From: Brachypodius melanocephalos
Lineage: Eukaryota > Chordata > Aves > Passeriformes > Pycnonotidae
Direction of reading: 5' to 3'
Assembly (NCBI GenBank): GCA_013398615.1
Contig: VZSR01003807.1
Span: 21,393,078-21,457,077, forward strand
DNA: 64,000 bases
Below are positions 36,205 through 52,372 of the stretch, piece after piece. Below the pieces are notes generated by a model. The model ran no database searches. It had not been told where the DNA came from and saw nothing but the letters and a program-made list of their open reading frames with translations. How positions within the stretch are numbered: position 1 is the first letter of the stretch; each line of letters begins with the position of its first letter. A program made the position numbers and the translations under genes.

Positions 36205-36670
36205 ATATTCAACTCAATTAATATTTTCAGTAATGATCTGGATGACAGAATTTGCTGCTGTTTATATTGTGCAGAAAAAGGATAGCAAATGCTGCAGAGA
36301 GCAGATCTCAGCAAACTGAAGAACAATAAGGTGAATTAAACAAAGAAAAGAGCAAAGTGCTTCCTGTAGGCAGGAGAAATCAGACAGAATGGGAGCAAGT
36401 AGCATTTGGCAAGGTAGTAAAATATGGCAGAGAACTGCAGGAGATTGTAACAGTGACTCATAAATGAAAACCAATACTGTAGCACTGGGCAAAATCACAA
36501 AAATCTCATTCTGTAACACTTAATGGCAGTTTTATAATAAAATACTAAAGGGCCTATAGGTGTTATTTGGTGTTGGTGAGGTCTTAACTGAAATAGGTTG
36601 GTTTTTTTTTCAAATATTCCACACTAAAACGACTGCAGAGTATATGAGAAGAATACAGAGGACTACAATA
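36205..36670 (+). mobile_element. Ancient CR1 fragment (after RT core)
   Basis: TTTTCAGTAATGATCTGGATG marks the end of the RT region. It is followed by AGCAGATCTCAGCAAACTG, TTTGGCAAGGTAGTAAAATA, AACTGCAGGAGATTGTAACA, GGGCAAAATCACAAAAATCTC and GTGTTGGTGAGGTCTTAACTG. The order matches an old amniote CR1 lineage distinct from the GC-richer CR1 copies at 5.9, 13.6 and 26.3 kb. No frame survives. Confidence 0.7.
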
Positions 36671-39600
36671 GAAAACATGAGCAATAATAAAACAAGAAAA
36701 AAAAATCCACCTTGTCAACAGAAGAGAAGAAAGATAAGAATTAACATAATAAATATCTTTTAGCATGTGGACAGTATAATAAAGGCAATGTTTGTCCTGT
36801 TTATTAAGAACAAGTCCAAGATAGTCAGCAAAATCATTTTGATTGGATACTATGAAGGACTACATGCATGCAAAAACAAGTTACTTAGTTATGATACACA
36901 ATTAATTTTATGGCTTTATAAGAAATCACTTAGCTAGCCAAGTGTTAAAGAAAGGTCAAATAGCATTGTAAATTTCTATGTTCAAGAAATATTATAAGCA
37001 GATATCTTCCATCTTCATGTTTCTGTAATTATATTTTGGGCAATTTAACATCAACTTAATAGAGAAAAAGAGACAGGACATTTTGGGCACATAGGTGTTT
37101 TTTTCAAAACTTATCAACAACACATGAATATGTAATTTGGTTATCTGTTTGTTGTTTTTTTCCTTTTTCATTCTAATGATAAAGTAAATAATCCCTAAGG
37201 AGTTTATACTTAATATAGTTCCATGTGACTTTCCATGTATAAAATACAGAAGTTCTACATTTCTGCAGTTTGATTTAATTCTAAAATTCTATTTAATTTA
37301 ATTTAATTCTAAATTAAATGAATTTAGTTTTAAAAAAGTAAAATAAAATATTTATTCACTCAAAGATTACATATTCAAAAATTTGCTTCTTTCTCCTTTT
37401 TACCTCATCTAACATGTACCATGTAGCCCATCAAAAAGGAAATAATACAAAAAAGAAATGGCTATTTTTTTTTCTAAATTAAAAATATTAAATTTCTCAG
37501 TATGCTGAATATATGTTCCTTCCTCAGTATTGGAGATCTTCATATCAGATCTTTTGCTTTGAATTTTTCATGCAGTCTTTCCTTTTTTTTTTTTTTCTTA
37601 TAAGTCTTCTACAGAACCAATCAATACAGAGCAGCAAATCCTTGACATTTCTCTTTGCTTTGAAGCACACATTTTAGTTCATTTGCCTTTTTAAGGATTT
37701 CAGGTTTTGAAATTCAGCTATTCCATCTTCTGAACCGAAAGCTTATTATTCATATGCATGTCAATATGATGTTTTTTATTAGATTTTCAAAAGCAGCTCC
37801 CATTGTTTCATGGATATGGTAGGCAGGTTTTAATTTATTTCACGTGCAGCATCGCTGCCTTACTCTGAAACAAAATTATAATCAAAGAAGGAGGAGAATC
37901 AAATAAACTACGTAACTCCAACTGAAAACAAGAAGCAGTTTCTCAGTATGTCTATAAATGAAAGCTCCACCATCACCCTTCTTTCTCCTTTTCTTGAAGG
38001 CAAATCAATAAACGCAGGATTTTCAAGAAAGGATAAGGATTTTTTTGCTAGAACTTTAGCCTAATTTTCAGAAATTACTAACAGACTAAACACTTAAATT
38101 TCTATTTAAATGCAATTTAGGCTCCATGCCACCAGATTTTTAAATATATTAGGAGCTCAGTGTTCAAGGAAGGTATCCCATTAGTACCTAAGTACCATGA
38201 ATTCAGTGGGTGATGAGCACTTAGGGTTGGATTCAGCTCATTTAACTTCAGCTGCCTAGAAGTCAGGTATCTTGAGCTATGTTGGCAGTCTAGGCAGAGA
38301 AGTAGGAATCTCCAAAGAATGTTTCAGCCCAGCACCACCTCCATCAGGCAGGAGTCCAGGAAAACAGGGGAAATGTAAAAAGAATGAGTGAGAGAGACTG
38401 AAGAATTACACATGGTAAGGGGGATGTCCTATGGGTATGGGAGGATAGCAGCACACCAGGACATGTCATGCTGAGAAAGAAGATTATTTGAGTATTTGAA
38501 AATAATTTTTTAGATTTAAGTTTATCAAAGATCTAAGTTACATGTGAAACAATACTCTACTTATTACCAATTTGTCACAAGTTCTCCTAGAATTTTGCAA
38601 TGCCTCTATGAGATAGATGGTATTTAATACTTACCAATTTTGAAAGCATGATTCTTTATGAAAGGAAATAAAGGAGTACTGTCTTATACAGCACACAGAG
38701 ATAGAAGTGTAAAAAAAGATACTATTTTTATGAATTCTTTTTAACAGAGACATTACTGTGCTAGTGAAAAAATGAAAATATTGCCTAAAGCTAAACAGAA
38801 TGTGTACAGGAATCAAAGAAATTTCCCATGTAAGCTTTTTCAATAAACTTTAGTCTTCTATGACTCTTCATATAGCAGTAACTCTTCTCTGCAGAATTTA
38901 TCATTAATGCTACATGCTGTGACACAGACCAAGATCCTGTAATGGCAAGTTAAAGAATGAGTGCTACAGTCATCTTCACTCTGAGACCAGAAAGAGAATA
39001 AATGCTATTATCTCCTGGACATGTTTTGCCAAAAATTTAGCATCAAAATTAAATCTCTACAAGCTCCTGCTTTCACTATTCAGACAGAGACATTTCTTGA
39101 AGTAATCCCCATTGCTATAGATTTGTACTTTACACTATTTCCAAGTGTGAAAACCCAAGAGTCTGGCAATTATCATTATATTCTCATTCCTGTAGCAGGT
39201 TGTACATGCTAATGAAGAGAAAAAAACATAATTATATAGTATCATAGTCTGTTGTTACTGAGCTCTCCTGTAGCCTCTTCTTCCAAACAGCTGTCTGAGC
39301 TCATGACTTTTTCCTTTATTAAAAATTAAAACCACATTCAGAAAGGCAAACACAACAGCCAGAAGTTGCAGTTTTAGGAAACATCTCATGCTTTTAATCC
39401 TGTCACTGTTTGTCAGTCATGAGAAATACACAATTAGAAGCTCCTAAGGTTTCTAACTCTGTGAAAATTGTGCTACCTTGTATATCCTTGTGCTGGGTTG
39501 GATGTAGCTTTGTCATTTAAATACTTTAAAGGAAGTGGAAAATACTGAACTAACAAGTATATATGTATATATGTATATATGTATGTATGTTCAAGTTTAT

Positions 39601-41820
39601 TTTTCAATAAAAGCAAGTGCTTAATTCTCTAGGCTTAAGGAGAAGCTTTTCCAGAGGAGGAACCTCTTTCAGTATTGCTCTTGGCAGTGTTTCTTATGTG
39701 GCCATTTGAACACATAGGATCATGTACACTTAGTTAGATAATCACAGATAAACTTTGCACAACCCTCAGTATCAATTTTTACATAATTCTTATGTGAATA
39801 TTTGTGCAAGTAATTTTTATACTGCGTATTACTTAGATTATATCAGCAATACATTTAACAGTAAACATTCTTTACAATTTTTATTATGGCGTCATACACA
39901 GTACGACATAGACTTCATCTTGGCATTCCAATGAGGAAAAGTCTTTAAGTCAAACTTTAAGATAAATATGTTCTAACTACTTAACTTCTCCACCTAATGC
40001 AAATCAATCTCCATCATTGCAGCTGCAGCACAAGTGTCTTCTACTTGTGATTTAAGAGCATTTGAGGGACACATTGAATCAAGTGCATTTGGCTACAATG
40101 GGCAGTCAAGAGCAACACCAGTTAGTGTGTTCTGAAAATGGTGATTAAAGAGAAATACTTAAACGAACAGGCACTCAAATACAGTGTTTCCCTGTAATCC
40201 CAAATAAAAAACACCCCTGGCCAGTTCAGCTAAATCAAGACAGAATACCTTTGAATGTGCTAAGTGTCAGAGGAATGTGCCAGAGGTGAGAAAAGCCAAG
40301 ATTTTAAAAAGTGTTCAGCTTTAATTAGGAAAAGAGGAAAAGAGAGGAGTGACAAGTATAGAATTGACAAGAAAAGGGAGAAAGAGAGAAATTGCTTTGT
40401 GCATCTGATTAGAAGTCACAGAAGGACCCCTTCTATGAGACTGCCCTATGAAAGGAGAGCCCTTCACTTTTAAGATATGATCAAAAGCTTGACAAATCTA
40501 ACCCCTTTTATTTTTTCATTTGAGTAGTGAGGTATATCTCAAATTATCCAAAGAGGAATTTCTTCAGATTTTTTTGAACACTCTGATCTTATTCTCCCTC
40601 TGCATTGCAAACAGCAGTTTTTTCTATAAAAGGATTCATTGGCAGTTTTAAAGATACCAGTGAGATACTTAGACACAGCACATTACTGATCACCTCATTA
40701 TTGCTGAATTACCCACCTGTTATAGGGTGGAAGAAAAATAGCCTGAGCTACACTATGGCCTGCTGAAGAACAGGTTCATAGTAGAACCCACAATAAACCA
40801 CACGTTAGTTCAATTCATAAGGTTACTCAATCAATCAAATCCTACCCTCAAAACAGGGAATCCAGTTTCTAAACAAACAGGTACTTGTGGAAGTCTCGTA
40901 AATCAGATGTGGCACACTGCAGCACTCCTGAACAGATAGGATGCCCCTTAAAATTACTATCACTGAAGTAGAAGCAGCAAGTTTTGAAAACAACAGTAAA
41001 GCAAACTTATCCTCTGGGGATTAATTCACTAAGGTAATCATTGAGTTTAAAGGGTTATTAGAAAAGGACATCAAATATTTTTCATAACTTCATTCTGAGC
41101 ATACGGAATCAACAAAATAAAACCAGCTGTGAGTGTGCTGTCAACTGCAGTGTGACAGCACTGAAGTCAATGTGAGTCATATTTTTTACTGTTTATTATG
41201 AACAATCATTAAAAAATCATCTTCTAATTCTACACTGTTATTGAAGCTGACATTAGCGAATTCACTTATCCATATAACACAGATCACTGCTTTTCAGTTC
41301 CAGTTTTGGAAACATTCTTTTCATGGGAATAATGAGAAAGGAAGAAATTTGCATGAAAAAGATTACTAGCATTTAAAATAATTCTACAGTTTTGAGGTAG
41401 CACTTTTACATGAGGAAAAATTAATTTCTGTTTTGTCTCGAATAGTTACATTCCAACATGCTGCTTGAAATACCTGTTTAAATGTTCAAGGAAACTTATC
41501 TAGTGAGTATAAACTCTCACACGGTGCAGAAAGCATAGCATGGCTCTGTGACTAGGGTTGACATTCACGTTGTGATATTTGTGACAGTTTAAATACATTA
41601 CTGTCTCCTTAGCTTTCTATTAGCACCTTTTGTAGGAGCTACTCACTCATGCTTCAGGGCAAAGTTGTGTCTGTGTAAGAACCAATTTTATGTGGCTGCT
41701 CAAAGTGCCTTAAGACACACCTGTGTTTTCAGTCCAGAGGTAGATCATGGCCAGAACCATGGGAATGGGGGCCTCAAGCAGAAGGGAAACTGCAAATATA
41801 GAGTGCTACAAGATGATGAA
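36671..41820. other. No recognisable gene
   Basis: AT-rich sequence with an (ATGTAT)n-like microsatellite at 39557-39590 and a low-complexity AATTTAATTT stretch near 37285-37345. Confidence 0.5.
39557..39590. repeat. (ATGTAT)n / (ATGT)n microsatellite
   Basis: Alternating TATATG units followed by TATG units. Confidence 0.85.
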
Positions 41821-41920
41821 NNNNNNNNNNNNNNNNNNNNNNNNNNNNNNNNNNNNNNNNNNNNNNNNNNNNNNNNNNNNNNNNNNNNNNNNNNNNNNNN
41901 NNNNNNNNNNNNNNNNNNNN
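41821..41920. other. Assembly gap (100 N)
   Basis: Exactly 100 N. The right flank starts TCAGGGCGAG. ORFs spanning it are artefacts. Confidence 0.99.
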
Positions 41921-43849
41921 TCAGGGCGAGCTGGTTAGCGGAGAAAAGGGGCCACAGCACCCTACAATGAACCTGGTAGACTCTCCTACTTTCAACTATG
42001 GTAAATCCCCTTCAGCCTTTGTCCATAGCTGACTCATATAGACATAGTAAAAGTACTGTGTATGAGGGGCATAGACAGCCTCCAAGATGAGCTGTCACAG
42101 CAAACATGCATTCTGTAGCTGTGATCTTCTGAGCATCTGCCTGACTAGAAATAAATTTAGCCTCTGATCTTTCATTTTAAGCAAAATCTACAGCTTTTCC
42201 CCAGTGCCTTAAACAACTGGTGAAATGCTAGCAATGGTGCACTGCAGCATACAGAAATGTTTTCATCACTGAAGTGGACTGTAAAATGCTGTAAGAGTAG
42301 GGCTTTGTGTGCTCCATCAATCCTCACAGAGGAGAAACATGGAGAAAATAGGACAAGAAAATTGTGAAAATCCAGACTTCATGAAAAATTCCAAAGATTT
42401 AACACTGTTTTGGATACTCACAGCAGTCCACTATTTTTTGGTTTCCACCTCCCATTCTCACAGAATCACATAGTAAGAGTATGTACCATTTAGGATGAGG
42501 TTTACTTATATTATGTGTGTCTAGGGCTTGTAGTACAATGGCACCCTGATATCAAAATGGGGCCACTAGATGGTAGTGCAATATAATTAATAAATATTAA
42601 AATTTAATCTCATAAATATATATTTGGATATTTTTCTGCAATGTCTTGGCTGCAACATTTGAAAGGCTTGCAAAAATATTCATAGCACTGCTTTAGATAT
42701 ATAGGACAGCCTCCATGCAACTGTAATATTATGCAGCTTTAAGGTACATGCTAGAATGCATGCTTACTAATCTTAACAGGGTAGCTGAAGTACTCAATAT
42801 ATATGTAAACACACACATAAGTAAATCATCATATGAAACTATCATCTAACAAGTCACTACATTTATTTTCATGTGTTCCTGTATTTGGTGCGAAGCTATT
42901 AAACTGTGGGAAAAGTGAGCACAAATAAATCAACTGGAAGATGTATGTTTATTCATAAACTCAACATAAAATATATCTCAGGATTTTAAAAGATAAAATT
43001 GTTACAATTAACAAAATAGATAAAATCATATTTCATATTTTTCTATACTTTGAATAATTTCCTATCAAAATTTACTTCACCATTAGGAAGATGAAAAATT
43101 CCACTTTTATCTAAATGTATTCCACCATATGCTATGTCTACAGTATTAAAAAGATTACATTTTATAATCAGTTATCTTCCAGCTGGTAAAGATCTTGAGG
43201 TTTAAAAATTGCTGCAGAACTAAATTTTCTGAAACCATAAGCATGCTTAATAGTATCTACCCATGAAACTACCCCCTGAATAACCTAACACTGCTGGTTG
43301 CCAGCACTATTTTCAATTTTCATCTGTTAGATATATGATCAAGCATGTCAAATGTGCCCTAAGTAATAGAAGTGAAAAAATAAAGTCATTTACTTAAAAC
43401 ATTCTGATAGCTATTTATCTGAAAACCCCGGTCAGATTTACTGCTCAAAGGCATTTACCTACAAAGTTAACCAGATGCTTTGAGTTGAAAACTAATTTAA
43501 TTTCTCTGTTATCTTAACAGGACATCTGTTAAAACAACATCCAAGGAAGGTAATATGTTCAAAATTAACCATGCTGCAGGTTGTTTTATTACAGTATGTA
43601 TGACATTGACATTTAACTGCTAATGACCACTGCTTTACAAAAATAATTAGTAAATGTGGAATCAAAGCAGTATAACGATTATACTAATGGACACAAAGTA
43701 ATTTATAATGAATGCATAACTGGTGTAAGTTCAAATTTTTTTCCAAGTTCACTGCTTTGTTACAACTAAGTTATGCTGAAGATGAATTACCCATTTCTTT
43801 TGTTTTGCTCTTTCCTCAGCTTCACCTGTGTATCAAGCCCTCCCTTTAA
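41921..43849. other. No recognisable gene; CTCF-like motif inside
   Basis: AT-rich sequence. Apart from the CTCF-like motif at 42563-42576, I see nothing identifiable. Confidence 0.5.
42563..42576 (+). promoter_or_regulatory. Candidate CTCF-binding motif
   Basis: CCACTAGATGGTAG matches the CTCF core (CCASYAGRKGGCRS) with one mismatch, in a favourable context (GGGGCC before, TGC after). Occupancy is unknown. Confidence 0.45.
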
Positions 43850-43990
43850 AATCAGAGCATATTAGCTGCATAAAGTGTTCAGCACTCATAGCCAGCGTGC
43901 TTTTTAAGCAGCATGAGTGACAAGCTATGCAAATCATGTCCTGAAGTAATTTGCATCATTGCAGGTAATTTGCATATGGATATAAACTGG
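43850..43990. promoter_or_regulatory. Candidate enhancer with three POU octamers
   Basis: Three perfect octamer sites lie within 49 bases: ATGCAAAT at 43927-43934, and ATTTGCAT at 43949-43956 and 43968-43975. The last two sit in a GTAATTTGCAT direct repeat 19 bases apart. The middle site also reads TGATGCAAA on the minus strand, a C/EBP-ATF-type composite. The piece looks like a regulatory module of the neural gene NKAIN2 or a neighbour, which is an inference. Confidence 0.4.
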
Positions 43991-45379
43991 ATTTCAGAGC
44001 AACTAGGTATCAATCCAAGCAGTGGTACATGAAAGTCAGACACATAGGTGGATGTGTGCTTGCAAAGGTTGGGGTATTCAAGCGGAAAAATACAACTTAC
44101 TACAAGGTGCCTATTTCTGGCTAGTCCTTATAATTTTGCACATTAAGATGATAAGGACAAGTGGGAAGAGTTGGATGAAAAATAGGCTCCATATTTCCTC
44201 CCACCCTTCCATTTGTTTCCACCAGCAATGCAGAACTGGTGCTAATGTGTTGAAAGGAGGTGCTATGACCATTGCTGCATCCTCCTCTTCTCATTAGTCA
44301 CCCAATGGAAAAGGAAAAGTGAAAGAATGGGCTGCCCTACAGCCACTAAAATCAGCTATACCATGCTAATCCTGGACTAACATCTCAGATCAACGAGGGA
44401 AAGGAGGATTTCTCAGTGATGAAATGTTGCTAATGCATGAGCATCATTTGTAGGTGGATTTCTAAAGTGCTCATTTCCTCCTTGAGATCATTTGCATCAG
44501 CTGCTCTCCCATAGTGCAGCCTGGTGGCTGGGCTCGGCTGGAGGCAGGAGAACTGATGGCTGGATCCCAAAATCCCTTCTGGCTTTACTTTACTATGAAC
44601 CACTTCCATGAGTATGTAAATACTGACTTTGAACAGAGTGCACATTGGCAGCTGGACATGATTTCTTAACATTTGCTTTTATTCCTCTGATTTCATGGTA
44701 TGGAAAACAGACTAGCTTGCAGTTCAGCTACAGAGTGGGCAGTACTTGAAGATAACAAAACAGCAGCAAACTCTCTCCCTAAATCTTCATTCCTCCAGCT
44801 TTGCAGAGCTGACTCTCTCTCCAGGGGTATTCCCCAACAATGCCATTATATTGTCTTCCTACTGCTCCCTAGCAGTTACTCAGGAGCCTTCACCAAGTTT
44901 TGGTTAATCCTCCTAATTCGCTTACCTCAGCAGGAATAGGGAAGAGTTACATATTTGCAGCATTTTACTGGACTGCAGGATTTATACACAAGATTTTCAG
45001 TAGTTTGATAAACACAATATAAGGAAACTTAAATATTAGCATAAGTTGAACTGTCTTTGAACTAAGGCACTCTAATTCTTTTTGAATGTGTTACTACTTG
45101 TTCCAAACATGGACAACCTTTATCCTGCCATGTTTTACATAAGATACTATATAGCTTTACATATATGTGAAGACCCTTCATTTTTCTCCCATAATAAAGC
45201 AAAAGTATGAAAAGTGAACTGATTATTTATTACTGATTATTACAAGATACTTTCCTTTTTTTCTTGTGAGGTGCAACAAACTGTCTGTGGTTGGAAATAG
45301 GAAATCAGCTACAGAAAGAACAATCAGAAAGCCAAAGTACTTGGCTTCACTTAAAAGCCCAAAGGGAATGTTAGAAAAG
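43991..45379. other. No recognisable feature
   Basis: Mixed-composition sequence. Several ORFs of 70-90 codons show no family resemblance. Confidence 0.5.
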
Positions 45380-45672
45380 GTGGAGCATGACTCTTCTCAC
45401 AGGCACTCAGTAAAAGAACAAGAGGCAATGTCACAGATTGCAGCAATGGAAATTTCAGCTGCATATCAGGAGAAATTTTTTCACAATGAGAATGGTTAAG
45501 AAATAGAGAAGTTGTGAAACTCATGTCCCTGAAGACTTCTAAAACTTGACTTGCTAAAACTCTAGACAACATGATAGAACTTTTGAGCTGGTGCTGCTCT
45601 GAACAGGAGACCGGATTAAGTGACCTTGAGAGGACGCTTCCAGCATGAATAATCTGTGATTTTGTAAGTCTA
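45380..45672 (+). mobile_element. CR1 3'-end fragment, diverged
   Basis: Recognisable blocks are CAGTAAAAGAACAAGAGGCA, ATCAGGAGAAATTTTTTCAC, GACTTCTAAAACTTGACTTG, then a diverged version of the end region (GATTAAGTGACCTTGAGAGG, then AATAATCTGTGATTTTG). The order and 3' terminus match CR1, with many substitutions. Confidence 0.85.
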
Positions 45673-45930
45673 AGTTATCTTATATTTCCAGTTATTTGTT
45701 GTGGGTAGGAGAGAAAATGTTCAGAAATCTTTAATTTCCCTCAAAACTTCCGGCAGAAAACCTGATTACATATTTTCCTTTAGTTTTCATTTTCATAACT
45801 ACAGCAAATTCAGTTCTTTGTATCATATTTAACAATTTCAAATTTAAATAAGTGCATTTTTTAATGTTATTCTTTCATGTTCTCCCTGTTGCAGTACAGG
45901 GCAATATAGGAAAGGAAGCAAAATTATTTG

Positions 45931-45997
45931 AATGCAAATAGAAACTCCTTTTTTTCTTTTTTCTTTTTTTTTTAATGCAAATAGAAACTCCTTTTTT
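45931..45997 (+). repeat. Short direct duplication around a T-rich spacer
   Basis: AATGCAAATAGAAACTCC followed by a T run occurs at 45931 and again at 45974, 43 bases apart, separated by a T/C-rich spacer. Each copy holds an octamer ATGCAAAT. Confidence 0.85.
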
Positions 45998-46334
45998 AAT
46001 TAAGAACAGTTGCTGACACCTGTAGAATGAATAATGAGGAACCACAGTTTAACTACACCTAGTGATCTATGTACACGATAGCATTACTCTGCTTAGAGAT
46101 CTTAGGTGCCAGAGTTCTGTACCTAACCTTTCATATTCTTATTCTACATTATTTCAGATCAGAACTGAAGTACAGGATTTACATTTATATTTGTTATTAA
46201 ACTTTTTCTGACTGCTGCAGTATATGGAGTCAGATCCAGTATGACAGCCTCACTCACCTGGCAAAACTTCATGTCTGAAATAGGCTATGTGGTACAGAGA
46301 TTAAAGAAGAATACACAGTTGTGACTTCATAATT

Positions 46335-46335
46335 A

Positions 46336-46368
<33 letters not shown>

Positions 46369-46391
46369 TATATATATATATATATATATAA
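46335..46391. repeat. (TA)n microsatellite with TTTA interruptions
   Basis: About 55 bases of TA repeats broken by TTTA at regular places. Confidence 0.95.
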
Positions 46392-46679
46392 AATGAATAT
46401 ACAAGAAGAGCTAAATCATGCTTAGCCAAACAATCTTAATTCTGGCATTCCTTGATACAGGAGTGTTTGACTTTCAAATATCTAATTTTTGTGTCAAAAA
46501 TATATAAGTACAACCTAATGATTTAATACAGTAAACATAAACTGTGTATGTTATTAGGTTTAAATAAGGAAGATGTCAAGAATGCAAGAAAAATAGAAAC
46601 TAAATCAATTTTGAGAGTTAAAATGAGCTTCTCAGAAGTGTACTTTTGGTCCTACTCACATAGTACTCTGGGGACAACA

Positions 46680-46990
46680 GTAAAGTGATTTCAGAGCTCA
46701 GACAGGCGATAGTGAGAGAAGAACTCTTGGATCTGGTCACACAAAAAGAGTTGCAAGCGAAGAGAACCAGAAGTACTGACTCAAGGATGGGACCCTGTGC
46801 AGCAAGGGCTGCTTTAAACCCTGAAGCCCAGCTGGTCCCCCTTGTTCAGCACCCCAAACCCAGCCTGTGCCTTGATTTCCAGCAGATGGCAGGGACAGCA
46901 TCCCCATTCCCACGCTTGCGATGGGACCAGTGCAACCTCAGGAAAGGGTTTCTTCCAGCAAAAAATGTTTACTCATTTCAAAACTAAAAA
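46680..46990. other. GC-richer patch of unknown origin with CTCF-like motif
   Basis: About 300 bases are clearly richer in G and C than their surroundings. Two overlapping plus-strand ORFs (46685-46987 and 46842-47042) have no recognisable domains. It may be an old repeat. CCAGCAGATGGCAG at 46879-46892 fits the CTCF core exactly. Confidence 0.35.
46879..46892 (+). promoter_or_regulatory. Candidate CTCF-binding motif
   Basis: CCAGCAGATGGCAG satisfies every position of CCASYAGRKGGCRS. It has the same orientation as the candidate at 42563. Occupancy is unknown. Confidence 0.4.
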
Positions 46991-50492
<3,502 letters not shown>

Positions 50493-50914
50493 TCAATCCA
50501 AGACAAAACCAGATTATAAGTATGGTGTCTATGAATAAAACTGTTACACATAAGAGAGAATCACAGATAAATTCCTCCCTTTCCCTGACACAGTGTTGAG
50601 TGACCTAGTGAGTACTCAGTCACACCAGAAAACCTGCATCAGGAAACAGTTGATAAATCTGATATTTGAATTTGAGACTACTCTGTATCTCTTTGTTCAA
50701 ATGGGTAATGCTACAATAGAGAGGCATGTAATAGCAACTATATTACTTATTATTAGTAGTTATTATATTATTGTATTAATTATATTAGAAGTGCAGAACT
50801 GATCATTCAAATATAACTTACGAAATAACATCCTAACTGAACCAGCACTGGTTTTTTTCAACATTCAGGTTTAGTCTCAAGAAATGAAGCATATATATAC
50901 CCTGAAGAAAATCT

Positions 50915-50952
50915 TTCTGTCTGTCTGTCCATCTATCTATTTATTTATTTTT
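50915..50952. repeat. Compound tetranucleotide repeat (CTGT, CTAT, TTAT)
   Basis: CTGT units pass into CTAT and then TTAT units over about 38 bases. Confidence 0.85.
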
Positions 50953-52244
50953 TGCAGTATCTCTACAAAATATGGGGGAATTTTTTCATGATGCCTGCCT
51001 CTATCAATTTATTTTGTGACCTTCCAAAGCACAGTTCATAATTACTCAATATCTTCAAGAGGCAGACTGCATTTTAAATTGCCAGTTTCTTTGGGGTTTT
51101 TTAATTTTTTTTTTTTATTTTGCCTTACAGTGTATAGAAGAAGCGTTCATATTTAAGCAATACCTGTTCATTGGTAGTTGCCAAACATCTTACTCATGTA
51201 TCTGATGTCAGTAATGGGATACATTTTTTTTTCTCCTTCTGTCCTCTATTCTGCTTCTCTTTTGTATTCATAAGACCTTATGTGCTTGGTCTGAAAAGTA
51301 CCCTGCCGTAATGCTGGAGGATCCTGTATAATAAAGTTTGACCTGCTGTTGCTACTCTTATCTCATGTCTGTATTTAAGAACTACCCTTGACAAATTATT
51401 CCATCATCTAATAAACTTCAGGATCTTCAAATGCTTTTCTGATGGCTGTTGTAGCCATCCTCTGGTTCACAATTCAGTTCTGCATGTTTGTTTATTTCAT
51501 TCCACAACGAATGCATATGTGTGAAATACGACAGCGATGGGACACCGTTCCCTACCTGTTACAGCTGAGAGCTGCTTTCTCCTTTCACACCACCACACCA
51601 CTTCTCACAAGTATTTACAGACTTATTCTTCGTGTCTTGTAGCCTTTTCTCCAAACTATACTGATTACATTTTGATAGCTCCTTTTCCAAATCAGGAAGC
51701 ACTATTTTCTGCACACCTCCACGTGTTCACATTCTGAATAAGCAGACTATATTTTGGATTGCATACTATCCATTCCATACAAAAAAAACCCCATGACAAA
51801 CTATTGTTTGTAATGAATGACAATCTCTTTCTCTTCATTCAGTAACAACATATGCGGGATTCTTCTTGCATTTCTCTTGCAAGTGATGTTCTGCATTACA
51901 TTATTATTCTACATGCCATTCTCAACCTAATCTTCTAAATATTGTGACAATAAAACAATTCTGCCATTTCCCAGGATCTAAAGTGAGACTATATCCAATA
52001 CGACCAAAATTTAGACCTGTTCTAATTTCTTATTTTTATAGATAACAAAATAATTTCCAGCCAGTGTAGCTATTAGTTGGACCATGTTCAGATTTTGAAA
52101 AGCTATGATAAAAATAGTTTTGATTTAATGGAAGCTAACACAGCTATAATGCTTGAATTGCTTTATACAGAAGTAATTTCAGGTAATTTAAAGCATACAG
52201 ATTACATATACTTTATAGGTCAGCTCTTTCTGGTCACAGATGAC

Positions 52245-52372
52245 AGATTTATTTAGGTCAGGAGAACTCTCTGGAGGCCACCTGGTCCAATCTCTGCCCA
52301 AAGAACAACCAGCATGGATCAAGTTTTGCAGGGATTTATCCAGCTGAGGTCAAAATATCTCCAGAGATGGCC
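52245..52372 (-). mobile_element. CR1 3'-end fragment
   Basis: The plus strand reads GATTTATTTAGGTCAGGAGA, CTCTGGAGGCCACCTGGTCC, then CTCTGCCCAAAGAACAACC and ATATCTCCAGAGATGG, matching the inverted 3' end of a CR1 subfamily whose landmarks include CCTCTGGAGGTCATCTAGTCC. Confidence 0.85.

Noticed and set aside
39485..39500. TGTGCTGGGTTGG, resembling an LTR start
   Set aside because: Too short, and the following sequence is not LTR-like.
41665..41970. ORFs across the second N gap
   Set aside because: They are open only because N is translated as X.
42455..42485. CACAGAATCACATAG, resembling an inverted CR1 end
   Set aside because: Similarity is lost after about 15 bases.
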